Positions 50,717 to 58,571 of a stretch of DNA of 64,000 bases are shown here, piece after piece. Made by a program: the position numbers and the translations under genes. Positions within the stretch are counted from its first letter, which is position 1. Every line of letters starts with the position of its first letter. The notes below the pieces were generated by a model. It saw only the letters and a program-made list of their open reading frames with translations. It searched no databases and was not told the DNA's origin. The DNA is from Halostella litorea (lineage in GTDB: Archaea; Halobacteriota; Halobacteria; Halobacteriales; Natronoarchaeaceae). Location: the NCBI RefSeq assembly GCF_004785955.1, contig NZ_ML214300.1, forward strand, positions 485,223 to 549,222. The letters are read 5' to 3'.

Positions 50717-51896
50717 CGGTATCACCGTCCGCTGTCGCGGCGTCGACGATCCCGGCGGCCATCGACCGCGCGTCGAGGACGGCGTCGACGGCCCCCGTCT
50801 CGATCGCCTTCCGTGGGATGCCGAACACGGGGCTCGACGCCTCGTCCTGTGCTATCGTGGTCCCGCCGGCCGCGTGTATCGCTTCGATGCCGGCCGCGCC
50901 GTCCCTGCCCATGCCGGTGAGCGCGACGCCGACCAGGCCGTCGTCGACCGCGTCGGCCGCCGACTCCATGGTCACGTCGATGGCCGGCCGGACGCCGTGG
51001 CGGCGCTTTTCCTCGGTGAGTTGAAGCTGGAGGTCGTCGCCGTCCGTGGGGACCACGCGCATGTGGTACTCGCCTTTCGCGACGACTGCCTCGCCGGGGC
51101 CGACCACGTCGCCGTGGGCCGCCTCGCGCACGTCGTACGTCGAGAGGTCGTCGAGGCGCGCGGCGAGCCGGCCGGTGAAGCTCGCGGGCATGTGCTGGAC
51201 GACCAGCACCCTTGCATCGAGGTCGGCCGGGAGTTCGCGGAGGATCCGCTCGACGACTTTCGGCCCGCCGGTCGACGCCCCGACGACGACGGTCGGCGGC
51301 GTCGCGGGTCGGTCCCCCGCCAGTTCGGCAGACAGGTCGCCGTCGACGGTGGGGGGCGACGCCGTCGGTTCGGCCGTCGGTTCGACCGTCGGACCGTCGA
51401 CCGCCGGGGCGTCGACGGTCGCTGTGCCGCCCGACGCGGCCGCCGCCGTCTGCTGGGCGGCCGCCGCGGCGCGGTCGGCCGCGCGCTGGGCGATGACCGA
51501 GGAGAGGTCGACCCGCTCGACCGCCCGAAGCTTCTCGACGACGCGCTCGGCCAGCGTCCCCGCGTCGCCGGGGACCGTCTCGCCGCTCTTGGCGAGGAAG
51601 TCGACCGCGCCCTTCGAGAGTGCTTCGAGGGTCGCGTCCGCGCCCGCCTCCGTGTGGGCCGACAGCATGAGGATCCGCGTCGGGTTGGCCGACATGATGC
51701 GGTCGACGGCCTCGATGCCGTCCATCCCCGGCATCACGACGTCCATCGTGACCAGGTCCGGGTCGTGTTCGGCGACCGCCCGGACCGCGCTCTCGCCGTC
51801 CGACGCCTCGCGGACCTCGTAGCCGTGGTCCGACAGCGCGTTGCCGATCACCGTCCGCACGAACTCCGAGTCGTCGACAACGAGAACGCTCGTCAT
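50709..51896 (-). CDS. cheB: Chemoreceptor methylesterase CheB
   Basis: The 395-residue protein has a receiver domain (VVDDSEFVRTVIGNAL; phospho-Asp in DLVTMDVVMPGMDG; KGAVDFLAK), an Ala/Thr/Pro-rich linker, and a methylesterase domain. The catalytic triad lies in VVGASTGGPKVVERIL (Ser), VVQHMPASFTGRL (His) and VGVALTGMGRDGAAGIEA (Asp). The ATGA start overlaps the cheY stop by 4 bp; the frame continues open upstream to 52082 only as a shadow of cheY. Confidence 0.95.
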   Translation of the reverse strand: MTSVLVVDDSEFVRTVIGNALSDHGYEVREASDGESAVRAVAEHDPDLVTMDVVMPGMDGIEAVDRIMSANPTRILMLSAHTEAGADATLEALSKGAVDFLAKSGETVPGDAGTLAERVVEKLRAVERVDLSSVIAQRAADRAAAAAQQTAAAASGGTATVDAPAVDGPTVEPTAEPTASPPTVDGDLSAELAGDRPATPPTVVVGASTGGPKVVERILRELPADLDARVLVVQHMPASFTGRLAARLDDLSTYDVREAAHGDVVGPGEAVVAKGEYHMRVVPTDGDDLQLQLTEEKRRHGVRPAIDVTMESAADAVDDGLVGVALTGMGRDGAAGIEAIHAAGGTTIAQDEASSPVFGIPRKAIETGAVDAVLDARSMAAGIVDAATADGDTDG

Positions 51897-52255
51897 GCCG
51901 GAACGACGTCCGTGAGGGCCTTCCTGACGCTTGGCTCCTCGAACGGTTTCGTCACGTAGCCGTCCGCGCCGGCCTTGACCGCCAGCTTCATCTTCTCGCG
52001 TTGGCCGACGCTCGTACACATGATGACCCGCGAGTCGGGGTCGAGCTTCTTGATCGCGGCCGTCGCCTTGATCCCGTTGCATTTGGGCATCACGATGTCC
52101 ATCATCACGATGTCCGGGTTCTTCTCCTTGTACAGTTTCACCGCTTCAGCCCCGTTGGACGCCTCTCCGACGATGTGGTAGTCGTCTTCGAGAATCTGTC
52201 GCAGTAGATTCCGCATAAAATGAGAGTCGTCCACGATGAGGACCCCTGTCGACAT
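51893..52255 (-). CDS. cheY: Chemotaxis response regulator CheY
   Basis: The 120-residue single-domain receiver has Asp 9/10 (VLIVDDSHFMRN), phospho-acceptor Asp 53 (DIVMMDIVMPKCNG), Thr 81 (RVIMCTSVGQ) and Lys 103 (YVTKPFEE). In archaea CheY-P acts on the archaellum motor through CheF, which is not in the window. The start MSTGVLIVDDS has a TATA box about 39 bp upstream. First gene of the cheY-B-A-C-C-D-R operon. Confidence 0.95.
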   Translation of the reverse strand: MSTGVLIVDDSHFMRNLLRQILEDDYHIVGEASNGAEAVKLYKEKNPDIVMMDIVMPKCNGIKATAAIKKLDPDSRVIMCTSVGQREKMKLAVKAGADGYVTKPFEEPSVRKALTDVVPA

Positions 52256-52290
52256 TTGTTTCACCAGGGTCGGATACAGGCAGTACGACC

Positions 52291-52329
52291 ATAAATGCTG
52301 TCGCCCGGTTATCACAACCGATAACCGGG
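52291..52329 (-). promoter_or_regulatory. cheY promoter: TATA box with adjacent 10-bp palindrome
   Basis: On the minus strand the TATA-like CATTTAT (52291-52297) lies about 39 bp before the cheY ATG. Just upstream, CCCGGTTATC (52304-52313) and GATAACCGGG (52320-52329) form a perfect 10-bp inverted repeat with a 6-base spacer. It is placed where an activator, or a repressor of BRE recognition, would bind. Since it also lies 37 bp after the cheW stop, it could be a weak terminator, but there is no T-run. Confidence 0.55.
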
Positions 52330-52366
52330 GCGTCCGGGCGTCGACCCGGGCAGTTCGTCGGGTCGG

Positions 52367-52921
52367 TCAGTTCGCCGCGGCCAGCAGCGTCCCCACGTCG
52401 AGTATCGACGTGCGCTCGGGGGCCGCGTCCTCGTCCTCGGCCGGCACCTCGACGACGGCCTTCACGAGGCTCCCCGCGGGCATCTCGAACGACGGGTCCT
52501 CCCGCCGTATCTGGCTCACCGGATACGACCTGACGCCCTCGATAGCGTCCACCCGGATGCCGGCGCTCTGGTCGTCGGCGGGCCGGTCGAACACGATGAC
52601 CCGCTGGTTCTCCGGCGCCGTCCCGACGGGGACCGGGAGGAGCTTCCGTGGGTCGATGAGCGCCGTGATGTCGCCCCGCAGGTCCATGATCCCGTCGATG
52701 GCGTCCCCGGACCGCGGGACGCGGGTCCGCTCGCCGAGTTCGACGATGCTGCGGACGTCCCCCACGTCGAGCCCGTAGGTCCGGTCCCCGACGCGGAACA
52801 CGAGCACGCGCTCCTGTTCCTCGGGTTCGTCGTCCCCGTCGCCGCCCTCCGGGTCCCGCTTTTCCTCGTCGAACCCGACGTCGTCGATGTCGAGCAGTTC
52901 GTCCGGCAGATCGGTGGACAT
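52367..52921 (-). CDS. cheW: Chemotaxis coupling protein CheW
   Basis: The 184-residue protein begins with an acidic 50-residue leader (MSTDLPDELLDIDDVGFDEE) followed by a CheW domain: RVLVFRVGDRTYGLDVGDVR, RSGDAIDGIMDLRGDITALI and DPRKLLPVPVG. It couples transducers to CheA. The same strand as cheY but separated by 111 bp containing a separate promoter. The frame upstream of the ATG at 52921 is not protein-like. Confidence 0.93.
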   Translation of the reverse strand: MSTDLPDELLDIDDVGFDEEKRDPEGGDGDDEPEEQERVLVFRVGDRTYGLDVGDVRSIVELGERTRVPRSGDAIDGIMDLRGDITALIDPRKLLPVPVGTAPENQRVIVFDRPADDQSAGIRVDAIEGVRSYPVSQIRREDPSFEMPAGSLVKAVVEVPAEDEDAAPERTSILDVGTLLAAAN

Positions 52922-53034
52922 CCGTTGTGACGCCTTTCGGGGACAGGCACAAAAACGTTCACCCTCGCCGGGAGGTCCGCCGACCGCTCGCCGTTGAGAA
53001 AGGTTCACGTCGCCGGACTTCGCACCCGAAAGGC

Positions 53035-53463
53035 GTGAGCGAACACCGCCGGATGCTGCCGTTCGACCTCGCCGACGAGCGCTACTGCGTCGCGATAGAC
53101 AGGGTCAGAAACGTCCTCGAACGCGGCGCGCTCGACGCGGACGACGCGGACGGCGTCGTCGCCGGACGACTGGACGCCGACGGCCAGACGATACGGGTCG
53201 TAAACCTGAAGCGTCTGTTCGGCGCGAGCGTCGAGATCCACCGCGGCGGGGAGATCGAACCGGGCGAGCGCGTCGTCGTCTTCGACTCGCGGACGGGCGG
53301 CGAGGTCGACGCATGGCTGGTCGACGAGGTGTACAGCGCGGTCCGCATCGACGTCGCGGCCGTCGATCGGCCGTCGAACACGGTGCCCCACGTCGAGGGG
53401 GTCGTCGACGCGGACGGCGAGCGCGCGCTCTGGGTGGACGCGGACTCGATCAACGGCTCCTGA
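53035..53463 (+). CDS. Second CheW-like protein
   Basis: The 142-residue protein starts at a GTG (VSEHRRMLPFDLADERYCVA); an ATG at 53053 gives MLPFDLADERYC. It matches a CheW fold: CVAIDRVRNVLERG, GVVAGRLDADGQTIRVVNLK, RLFGAS, ERVVVFDS and a C-terminal VPHVEGVVDADGERALW. It is divergent from cheW (113 bp apart) and may serve another transducer or another CheA surface. Several CheW hallmark positions differ, so its coupling role is inferred. Confidence 0.75.
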   Translation: MSEHRRMLPFDLADERYCVAIDRVRNVLERGALDADDADGVVAGRLDADGQTIRVVNLKRLFGASVEIHRGGEIEPGERVVVFDSRTGGEVDAWLVDEVYSAVRIDVAAVDRPSNTVPHVEGVVDADGERALWVDADSINGS

Positions 53464-53496
53464 CGGCCGCCTGACGCATCCGTCGGCCGGAAGATT

Positions 53497-53511
53497 CAAT
53501 TATGATAATTG
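53497..53511 (+). promoter_or_regulatory. Perfect palindrome containing the HTH gene TATA box
   Basis: CAATTAT-G-ATAATTG is a perfect 7+1+7 inverted repeat. Its centre is 25 bp before the ATG at 53529, exactly where a TATA box for a leaderless transcript belongs. A dimer bound here would block TBP, so it is a candidate autoregulatory operator. Confidence 0.6.
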
Positions 53512-53528
53512 GAAACGCTTTCGACAGG

Positions 53529-53882
53529 ATGGCGAGTAGCCGAACGAAGACGGACGATATCGGGTCGCGGGACCTCCTCGCGGCACTCGGTAGCAAGTAC
53601 AGCGTCGAGATCCTCCACGCGACCCGGACGCCGACGTCGGCTCAGCGGCTGAGCGAAGAACTCGACGTGCCCATCGCGACGTGTTACCGGCGGATCGAGG
53701 AACTTGTCGAGGCCGGCCTACTGGAGTGTGAGGGCCGCAACCTCTCCGAGGAGGGGCGACGGACCAACGTCTACCGCCGGACGCTGGACGAGATCACCGT
53801 CGACCTGACCTGTGACGCCCCGACGATCACCCGCAAGGAGCGCTCCGAGGCGAAAAACCGGCTACAGGACCAGATCGACTGA
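53529..53882 (+). CDS. Winged-helix transcriptional regulator
   Basis: The 117-residue protein MASSRTKTDDIGSRDLLAAL has an ArsR-like winged helix: KYSVEILHATRTPTSAQRLS (helix 2), ELDVPIATCYRRIEELVEAG (recognition helix) and the wing ending NVYRRTLDEITVDL, then a short basic/acidic tail. I choose the ATG at 53529 because the TATA box/palindrome lies 25 bp upstream. The ATG at 53502 sits inside that palindrome. Placed at the end of the che island, it may regulate it, but its target is not shown. Confidence 0.82.
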   Translation: MASSRTKTDDIGSRDLLAALGSKYSVEILHATRTPTSAQRLSEELDVPIATCYRRIEELVEAGLLECEGRNLSEEGRRTNVYRRTLDEITVDLTCDAPTITRKERSEAKNRLQDQID

Positions 53883-53885
53883 CCG

Positions 53886-54785
53886 CTACGGCGCGGACCC
53901 CGCCCGTTCGGTCGTCGTGACGTAGATCCCCGCGAGGACGACCGCGCCGCCGAGCGCCGTCGCCGCCGACGGGATCTCCGCGAGCAGGAGGGCGGCGAGC
54001 AGCGTGCTCCCGACCGGTTCGCCGAGCAGGGAGACGCTGACGACGCTCGACTCGACGTGTTCGAGCGCCCAGTTGACGACCGTGTGCCCGAACACGCCCG
54101 GACCGACGGCCATGGCCACGAAGAGCAACCACTCCCGGGGTGGGTAGTCCACGAGCGGCGCGTCGCCCGCCGCGACCAGCGCGAACAGCGTCGCGGCGCA
54201 GGCGGCGTACACGACGGTGACGTAGGGGAACAGCGCGACCCGCTGGCGGACCGACCGGCCGGCGAGCACGTAGCCCGCGGCGGTCACCGCGCCGAGCACC
54301 GCCAGGGCGTTGCCGAAGGTCGCGCGCCCGCCGACCGCGGCCGTCCCGCCGCCGGTCAGCGACATCGCGGCCGCGCCGACCACGGCGACGCCGATGCCGC
54401 CGGCGACCCGCCGGGAGACGCGTTCGTTCAGGAGGACGGCCGCGCCCGCGGCGACGAACACGGGCTGGGTCTGGACCAGCGTCACCGAGGCGGCGACGCT
54501 GGTGTGGTTCAGGCTCTCGAACCACGACGCGAAGTGGACCGCGAGCGCGACCCCCGCGACGACCGCCGCGACGCCGTCCCGGAGCGATAACCGCCGGAAG
54601 TCGGCCGCGTGGCGCGCCGCCGCGACCGGCGCGACGAGCGCCACGGTGAAGAGGACGCGGTAGAACGCCATGACGGCGCTGCTCGCCGCGCTCCAGCGGA
54701 CGAGGATGGCGCTCGTGCTGACCGCGACCACGGCGACGGCGAGCGCACCCATCGGCGGGACGCGGTCGGCGACCGACTCGCTCAT
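53886..54785 (-). CDS. DMT-superfamily (EamA) transporter
   Basis: The 299-residue membrane protein has ten hydrophobic segments in two EamA repeats. In the first, SAASSAVMAFYRVLFTVALV and SLNHTSVAASVTLVQTQPVF are typical; in the second, GPGVFGHTVVNWALEHVESS and SLLGEPVGSTLLAALLLAE. It probably exports a metabolite or amino acid. The start MSESVADRVPPMGALAV is chosen because the longer frame is arginine-rich shadow. It is convergent with the HTH gene, 3 bp apart. Confidence 0.9.
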   Translation of the reverse strand: MSESVADRVPPMGALAVAVVAVSTSAILVRWSAASSAVMAFYRVLFTVALVAPVAAARHAADFRRLSLRDGVAAVVAGVALAVHFASWFESLNHTSVAASVTLVQTQPVFVAAGAAVLLNERVSRRVAGGIGVAVVGAAAMSLTGGGTAAVGGRATFGNALAVLGAVTAAGYVLAGRSVRQRVALFPYVTVVYAACAATLFALVAAGDAPLVDYPPREWLLFVAMAVGPGVFGHTVVNWALEHVESSVVSVSLLGEPVGSTLLAALLLAEIPSAATALGGAVVLAGIYVTTTERAGSAP

Positions 54786-54829
54786 GCCACGAGGGTTCCG
54801 TTCGCCCCGCTTACCGGTTGCGGTTCCGG

Positions 54830-55612
54830 TCAGCGCACGCCGTCGAGCCACGTCCGGACGCTCCCCCACGCGGCGTCGGCCACGCGGTCGGTGTGGCCCC
54901 GGACGCCGGCGGCCGGTTCCCCGTTCGGCGTCCCGCCCGAGAACGCCTCCGGGAGCCGCCCTGTCCCGGGCCAGGTCGTGTCGGCACACGCCCGCACGCC
55001 CCGGCCGCACTCCGGGCCGGCGTACCGCACGTAGGCGGTCGCCATCGGCGACACGTCGGCGTACGCCGGCCCGTCGTCCCCCTTCTCGTAGGCGACCGTC
55101 CCGTCGCGGTGGTCGGCGTCGAACGCGTGGAGGGTCTCGTGGACGACGATGTTCCGGGCGACCGCCGGCCCGTCCCAGTACCGGGCGGCCCCGACGTTGG
55201 CCACGGTCGCACCGTCGCCGTCCCCGACGCGCTCGATGCGGTGGCCGTAGCCGTTGCCGTAGTCGCCGGGGGCGTTGACCAGGAACAGGTGGACCGCGTC
55301 GCCGCCCCGGGAGTCGACCACCGACTGCCACTCCCGCCGGAGCGTCGCCCGGTCGGCGGGCCAGGCCGTCGGCACGGCGAGCGTCCACGAGAGGCCGTAC
55401 CCGTCGACGCGGTCGCCCATCCCCTCGACGACGGTCCGGGCGGCGGCCGTCGCGGCGCGAACGTCGCCGCGCTCGCAGTTCTCGTGGACGTGGACGACGA
55501 GCGTGAGGTAGTCGACCCCGCTGACCGTCCCGACCCGGGCGGCGTCCGCGTTGCCGAGCGCGGCGCGCCGCTCGGGCGGGGCGGTCCCGTCGCCGGCGTC
55601 GCCCCCGGGCAT
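54830..55612 (-). CDS. Unknown protein with zincin-like HExxH motif
   Basis: The 260-residue protein (MPGGDAGDGTAPPERRA) has no signal peptide or membrane helix. It carries NIVVHETLHAFDADHRDG, i.e. H-E-x-x-H followed by five residues and a third His, the spacing of metzincins but with Asp where their Gly would be. An upstream segment YLTLVVHVHENCERGDVRAA and GHRIERVGDGDG suggest a folded enzyme. A metallopeptidase role is inference. It shares an operon with the SRPBCC gene (2-bp gap). Confidence 0.7.
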   Translation of the reverse strand: MPGGDAGDGTAPPERRAALGNADAARVGTVSGVDYLTLVVHVHENCERGDVRAATAAARTVVEGMGDRVDGYGLSWTLAVPTAWPADRATLRREWQSVVDSRGGDAVHLFLVNAPGDYGNGYGHRIERVGDGDGATVANVGAARYWDGPAVARNIVVHETLHAFDADHRDGTVAYEKGDDGPAYADVSPMATAYVRYAGPECGRGVRACADTTWPGTGRLPEAFSGGTPNGEPAAGVRGHTDRVADAAWGSVRTWLDGVR

Positions 55613-55614
55613 GG

Positions 55615-56097
55615 TCAGTCCTCCAGCAGCCGTTTCGTCTCCCGGTGGCGGTACCGGAACATCGGCTCGAACCCGACGTACGCCAGCGGGCCGGCCGCCT
55701 CGCCCAGCCGTCCGCCGGGGAGTTCGTACTCGACGCGGTCGCGGACGACCGTCTCGTCGCCGTCCGCGAAGAAGCGGTGGGTGTGGACCCAGCGGTCGAA
55801 CGGGCCGTCCTCCATGGCGTCGCGGAACGTCGCGGTCCCCTCCCCCTCCTCGCGCTCGGTGATGACGGAGGTCCAGCGCTGGCGCGGGCCGACGCCGAAC
55901 GGCTGCATGGACATCCGGATCCGCGACCCCGCTTCCAGCACGTCCGGGTCGCGCTCGCCGTCCGGCCCCGCGACCGCCTCGATCCGGAGGCCGGCGAAGC
56001 CGGGCGTCAGCGCCTCCAGCCCCGACACCCGGGAGTGAAACTCCCACACCTCCGACAGCGGCGCGGCGACCCGCGTTTCCCGACGGTAGACGGACAT
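55615..56097 (-). CDS. SRPBCC-superfamily ligand-binding protein
   Basis: The 160-residue protein MSVYRRETRVAAPLSEVWEF has the START/SRPBCC pattern: an N-terminal strand, then helix (LSEVWEFHSRVSGLEALTPG), a central beta sheet (GSRIRMSMQPFGVGPRQRWT) and a long C-terminal helix (GPLAYVGFEPMFRYRHRETK). Relatives bind hydrophobic ligands or act in cell-division inhibition. An ATG three codons upstream is also possible. Confidence 0.85.
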   Translation of the reverse strand: MSVYRRETRVAAPLSEVWEFHSRVSGLEALTPGFAGLRIEAVAGPDGERDPDVLEAGSRIRMSMQPFGVGPRQRWTSVITEREEGEGTATFRDAMEDGPFDRWVHTHRFFADGDETVVRDRVEYELPGGRLGEAAGPLAYVGFEPMFRYRHRETKRLLED

Positions 56098-56173
56098 GTC
56101 CCTCATTACGGACGACAGCGGTAAAACAGTCGCGGCGGGACCGGCCGGCCCGGCGGCGCCGGGCGGGCGCGGC

Positions 56174-57205
56174 TCACTTGATGGTGGTGTGCTCGCTCTC
56201 CTCGTTCAGCGCGAGGTTCGCGGCGATCTCGGCGTTCCGCATGGCGAACTCGGCGGTCTGCTGGAGGCTGACCAGCACCTCGCGGACCTCCAGCAGGGCG
56301 TCGTTTTCCATCTCGGGGAGGTCGTCGAGGATCTCCTGCTGGCGGTCGCCGATGTCGTGGAACAGCTTCCGGACCTCGATGGTGAGGTCGTAGTCCCGCT
56401 TGACCGCCGACTCGACGGCCAGCGCGGTTATCTCGTCGACGTCGTCGGTGAACTCGCGGATGCGTCGCATCGTGCCGCTGTCGATGTCGAGGCTGTGCCC
56501 CTCGGTTTCGAGGACGATCTCCGCGATGTCCTCGGCGTTGTCCGCGGTGAGTTCGAGGTTCTTGGCGATCGAGCGGTAGCCGATGAGCGGGAAGCCGTCG
56601 CCCAGGCCGACCGCGCGGGCGAGGTTGGGGTTCTGGTAGGCGGTGAAGATCAGCCGCAGGAGGAGCACGAAGATCTTGTTGGCCTGCCGCTCCCGGTTCA
56701 GGGCCCGCTGGGCGAGGTCGGGGTTACCGTGGGCCAGCGCCTTGATCGCCTCGCCGCGCATCGTCGAGCCGGTGGATTCGAGCCGTTCGAGCAGGTTGTC
56801 GAGGGTGAAGTCCTCAGGGTCGACCGAACAGCGGATCGAGATGCTCTCGGGCGTCTCCTCGATGACGCCAAGCCCCATGAGCTGGGTCTCGGCCTTGTAG
56901 ACGGCGTTGATGTGGTCGGAGTCGAGCGCGCCGGAGGACTGCTCGACGCGGATGACCCGCCGCCCGAGCACGTACTGCGCGAGGATCGCCCGCTCGACGG
57001 CGTCGGCGTCCAGGTCGTCGGCGTGGATGATCGCCTCCGAGTCGCCCGTGCTGACCGACTCCGGCATGACGGTGAGCGTCCCCTTGCCGCCCATCCGGAG
57101 CGACACCTCGTCGCCCTTCTCGACGTCGTGTTCCTGCGCCCACTCCGCCGGTAACGTCATCGCCAGCGTGGACGGCCCCAACCGCTGCACTTTACGCGTT
57201 TCCAT
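56174..57205 (-). CDS. AbrB-PhoU phosphate-signalling regulator
   Basis: The 343-residue protein has an N-terminal AbrB/SpoVT-type DNA-binding domain (METRKVQRLGPSTLAMTLPA, EWAQEHDVEKGDEVSLR) joined to two PhoU-like helical bundles (DNLLERLESTGSTMRGEAIK; NAEDIAEIVLETEGHSLDID and LEVREVLVSLQQTAEFAMRN). This architecture is common in archaeal phosphate uptake regulators. No pst genes are adjacent. A TATA box lies 28 bp upstream. Confidence 0.9.
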   Translation of the reverse strand: METRKVQRLGPSTLAMTLPAEWAQEHDVEKGDEVSLRMGGKGTLTVMPESVSTGDSEAIIHADDLDADAVERAILAQYVLGRRVIRVEQSSGALDSDHINAVYKAETQLMGLGVIEETPESISIRCSVDPEDFTLDNLLERLESTGSTMRGEAIKALAHGNPDLAQRALNRERQANKIFVLLLRLIFTAYQNPNLARAVGLGDGFPLIGYRSIAKNLELTADNAEDIAEIVLETEGHSLDIDSGTMRRIREFTDDVDEITALAVESAVKRDYDLTIEVRKLFHDIGDRQQEILDDLPEMENDALLEVREVLVSLQQTAEFAMRNAEIAANLALNEESEHTTIK

Positions 57206-57230
57206 GGCGGTTCAATGGCGAGCGGATACC

Positions 57231-57236
57231 TTAACG
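57231..57236 (-). promoter_or_regulatory. TATA-like box of the AbrB-PhoU gene
   Basis: CGTTAAGG on the minus strand is centred about 28 bp before the ATG at 57205. A second A/T-rich run, ATTATAATAT (about 57268-57277), lies further upstream and may be an alternative box. Confidence 0.5.
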
Positions 57237-57281
57237 TTGACTATACGCCCATTAACACTTGAGACGATATTATAATGCCAA

Positions 57282-57295
57282 CCCCACTCGTGGGG
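57282..57295 (-). terminator. Short perfect hairpin between the NAD-kinase-like and PhoU genes
   Basis: CCCCAC-TC-GTGGGG is a six-base-pair stem with a two-base loop, 14 bp after the stop of the NAD-kinase-like gene on the minus strand. It is followed by A/T-rich sequence but no clean T-run, so the terminator call is weak. Confidence 0.35.
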
Positions 57296-57308
57296 GCCGA
57301 AGGGCGGC

Positions 57309-58373
57309 TCAGACGACCTGCAACAGCCGCCGCTCGACGCGGCCCACGCGGACCTTCCGCCAGCCCCGCAGCGACTCGTCGACGGCCTCGTCGCCCGTGT
57401 CGACCCGGAGGACGCCGACCGTGTCGAGTTTGGCCCGCGACGCGACGACCTCGACCTCGGAGCGCCGGATGACGGCCGGCGATATCTGGTCGTTGCCCCG
57501 CCCGAAGACGAACCCCTGGCCGCCGATCGGCGAGACCACGACGACGTTGCGGTCGCCGAGCGCGTCGAGTATCTCCGCCTCGGTGGCGTCCCGGACGAGC
57601 ACCTCGCCGTCCCGCCACACGTCGACGCCCAGCGGCGACCCGTCGAAGCCGAGCGCCGCCTTGACCGCGCCGACGGTACTGCCGGGGCCGAGCACGTACG
57701 TCGTGCCCGGCTCCGCGTCCGCGGCGACGCCCTCGGCGAGCCCCTCGACGCTGCCGCCGCCGAGCTGCTTGCTCGACTGCACCGCGTCGGCGACCGGCAC
57801 CGGCCTGACGGCTTTCAGCTCCGTCTCGACCTCGCCGCCGCGGTAGGCGTCCTCGTCGATGTCGTTTATCTCGCGGTCGGCCGCGGCCTCGAACGTCGCG
57901 GCGATCCGGCCGGCGTCCCGCGGCGAGACGCCGAACACCGAGGAGTACACCTTCACGCCGGCCGGGATCCCCAGCATCGGTACGTCGCTGCCGCGCTCGT
58001 CCAGGGCCGCGGCCACGTCGACCGCGGTACCGTCGCCGCCGGCGAACAGCACGAGGTCGACGCCCCGGTCGACGAACTCCCGGACCGCCTCGCGGGTGTC
58101 CGCGGCGGTCGTCTCGTCGCCGGGCCGGGTGACGACTTCGGGGTCGAACCCCGCGGCCGCGGCTTCGTCCGCGCCCATCCGTCCGCCGGCGGCGAGCAGT
58201 GCCACCTCGTCGGCCCGGTCGGCGAGGGCGTCGAGCGCCTCGCGGGCGCGGTCCGGCGCGCGCGGCTCCGCGCCGCGCTCGCGGGCCTCCGCGACCTTCC
58301 CGTCGGTCCCCTTCAGCCCGACGCGACCGCCCATACCGGCGACCGGGTTGACGACGACCCCGATGCGTCGCAT
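57309..58373 (-). CDS. ATP-NAD kinase family protein
   Basis: The 354-residue protein has the NAD/diacylglycerol kinase-type fold: IGVVVNPVAGMGGRVGLKGT at the N-terminus, the GGDGT motif in VLFAGGDGTAVDVAAALDER, and VLGIPAGVKVYSSVFGVSP. These match the archaeal ATP-NAD kinase-like family, distinct from classical NadK. Substrate NAD is likely but not proven; lipid kinases share the motif. Start MRRIGVVVNPVAG. Confidence 0.87.
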   Translation of the reverse strand: MRRIGVVVNPVAGMGGRVGLKGTDGKVAEARERGAEPRAPDRAREALDALADRADEVALLAAGGRMGADEAAAAGFDPEVVTRPGDETTAADTREAVREFVDRGVDLVLFAGGDGTAVDVAAALDERGSDVPMLGIPAGVKVYSSVFGVSPRDAGRIAATFEAAADREINDIDEDAYRGGEVETELKAVRPVPVADAVQSSKQLGGGSVEGLAEGVAADAEPGTTYVLGPGSTVGAVKAALGFDGSPLGVDVWRDGEVLVRDATEAEILDALGDRNVVVVSPIGGQGFVFGRGNDQISPAVIRRSEVEVVASRAKLDTVGVLRVDTGDEAVDESLRGWRKVRVGRVERRLLQVV

Positions 58374-58430
58374 GGACGGTGGTTCGGCCGCGGCGACAAA
58401 AGCGGTCCGACCGCGGCCGGTTCGTCAAGA

Positions 58431-58436
58431 GTTAAG
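58431..58436 (+). promoter_or_regulatory. TATA-like box of the 36-residue protein gene
   Basis: GTTAAG is centred 28 bp before the ATG at 58461, the spacing expected for a leaderless haloarchaeal gene. Confidence 0.5.
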
Positions 58437-58460
58437 AGCGCGGCCCCGGAACGCCCGGGT

Positions 58461-58571
58461 ATGACGACGATCCTCGCCGAGACCGTGCTGCCGATGGACG
58501 CCGTCGGCTACGGCGTGCTGGGAGTCAGCCTGCTCATCACCGTCGCCTGGCTCACGTACCTGTACCGCTAG
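58461..58571 (+). CDS. 36-residue single-helix membrane protein
   Basis: The frame reads MTTILAETVLPMDAVGYGVL then one hydrophobic helix ending AWLTYLYR, with a positively charged cytoplasmic end. It has its own TATA-like box, a normal codon pattern, and a 4-bp overlap with the convergent CinA-like gene. This makes a real gene likely despite its size. Function unknown. Confidence 0.6.
   Translation: MTTILAETVLPMDAVGYGVLGVSLLITVAWLTYLYR

Noticed and set aside
53502-53882. HTH gene starting at 53502
   Set aside because: The ATG lies inside the palindrome/TATA box; the ATG at 53529 has correct promoter spacing.
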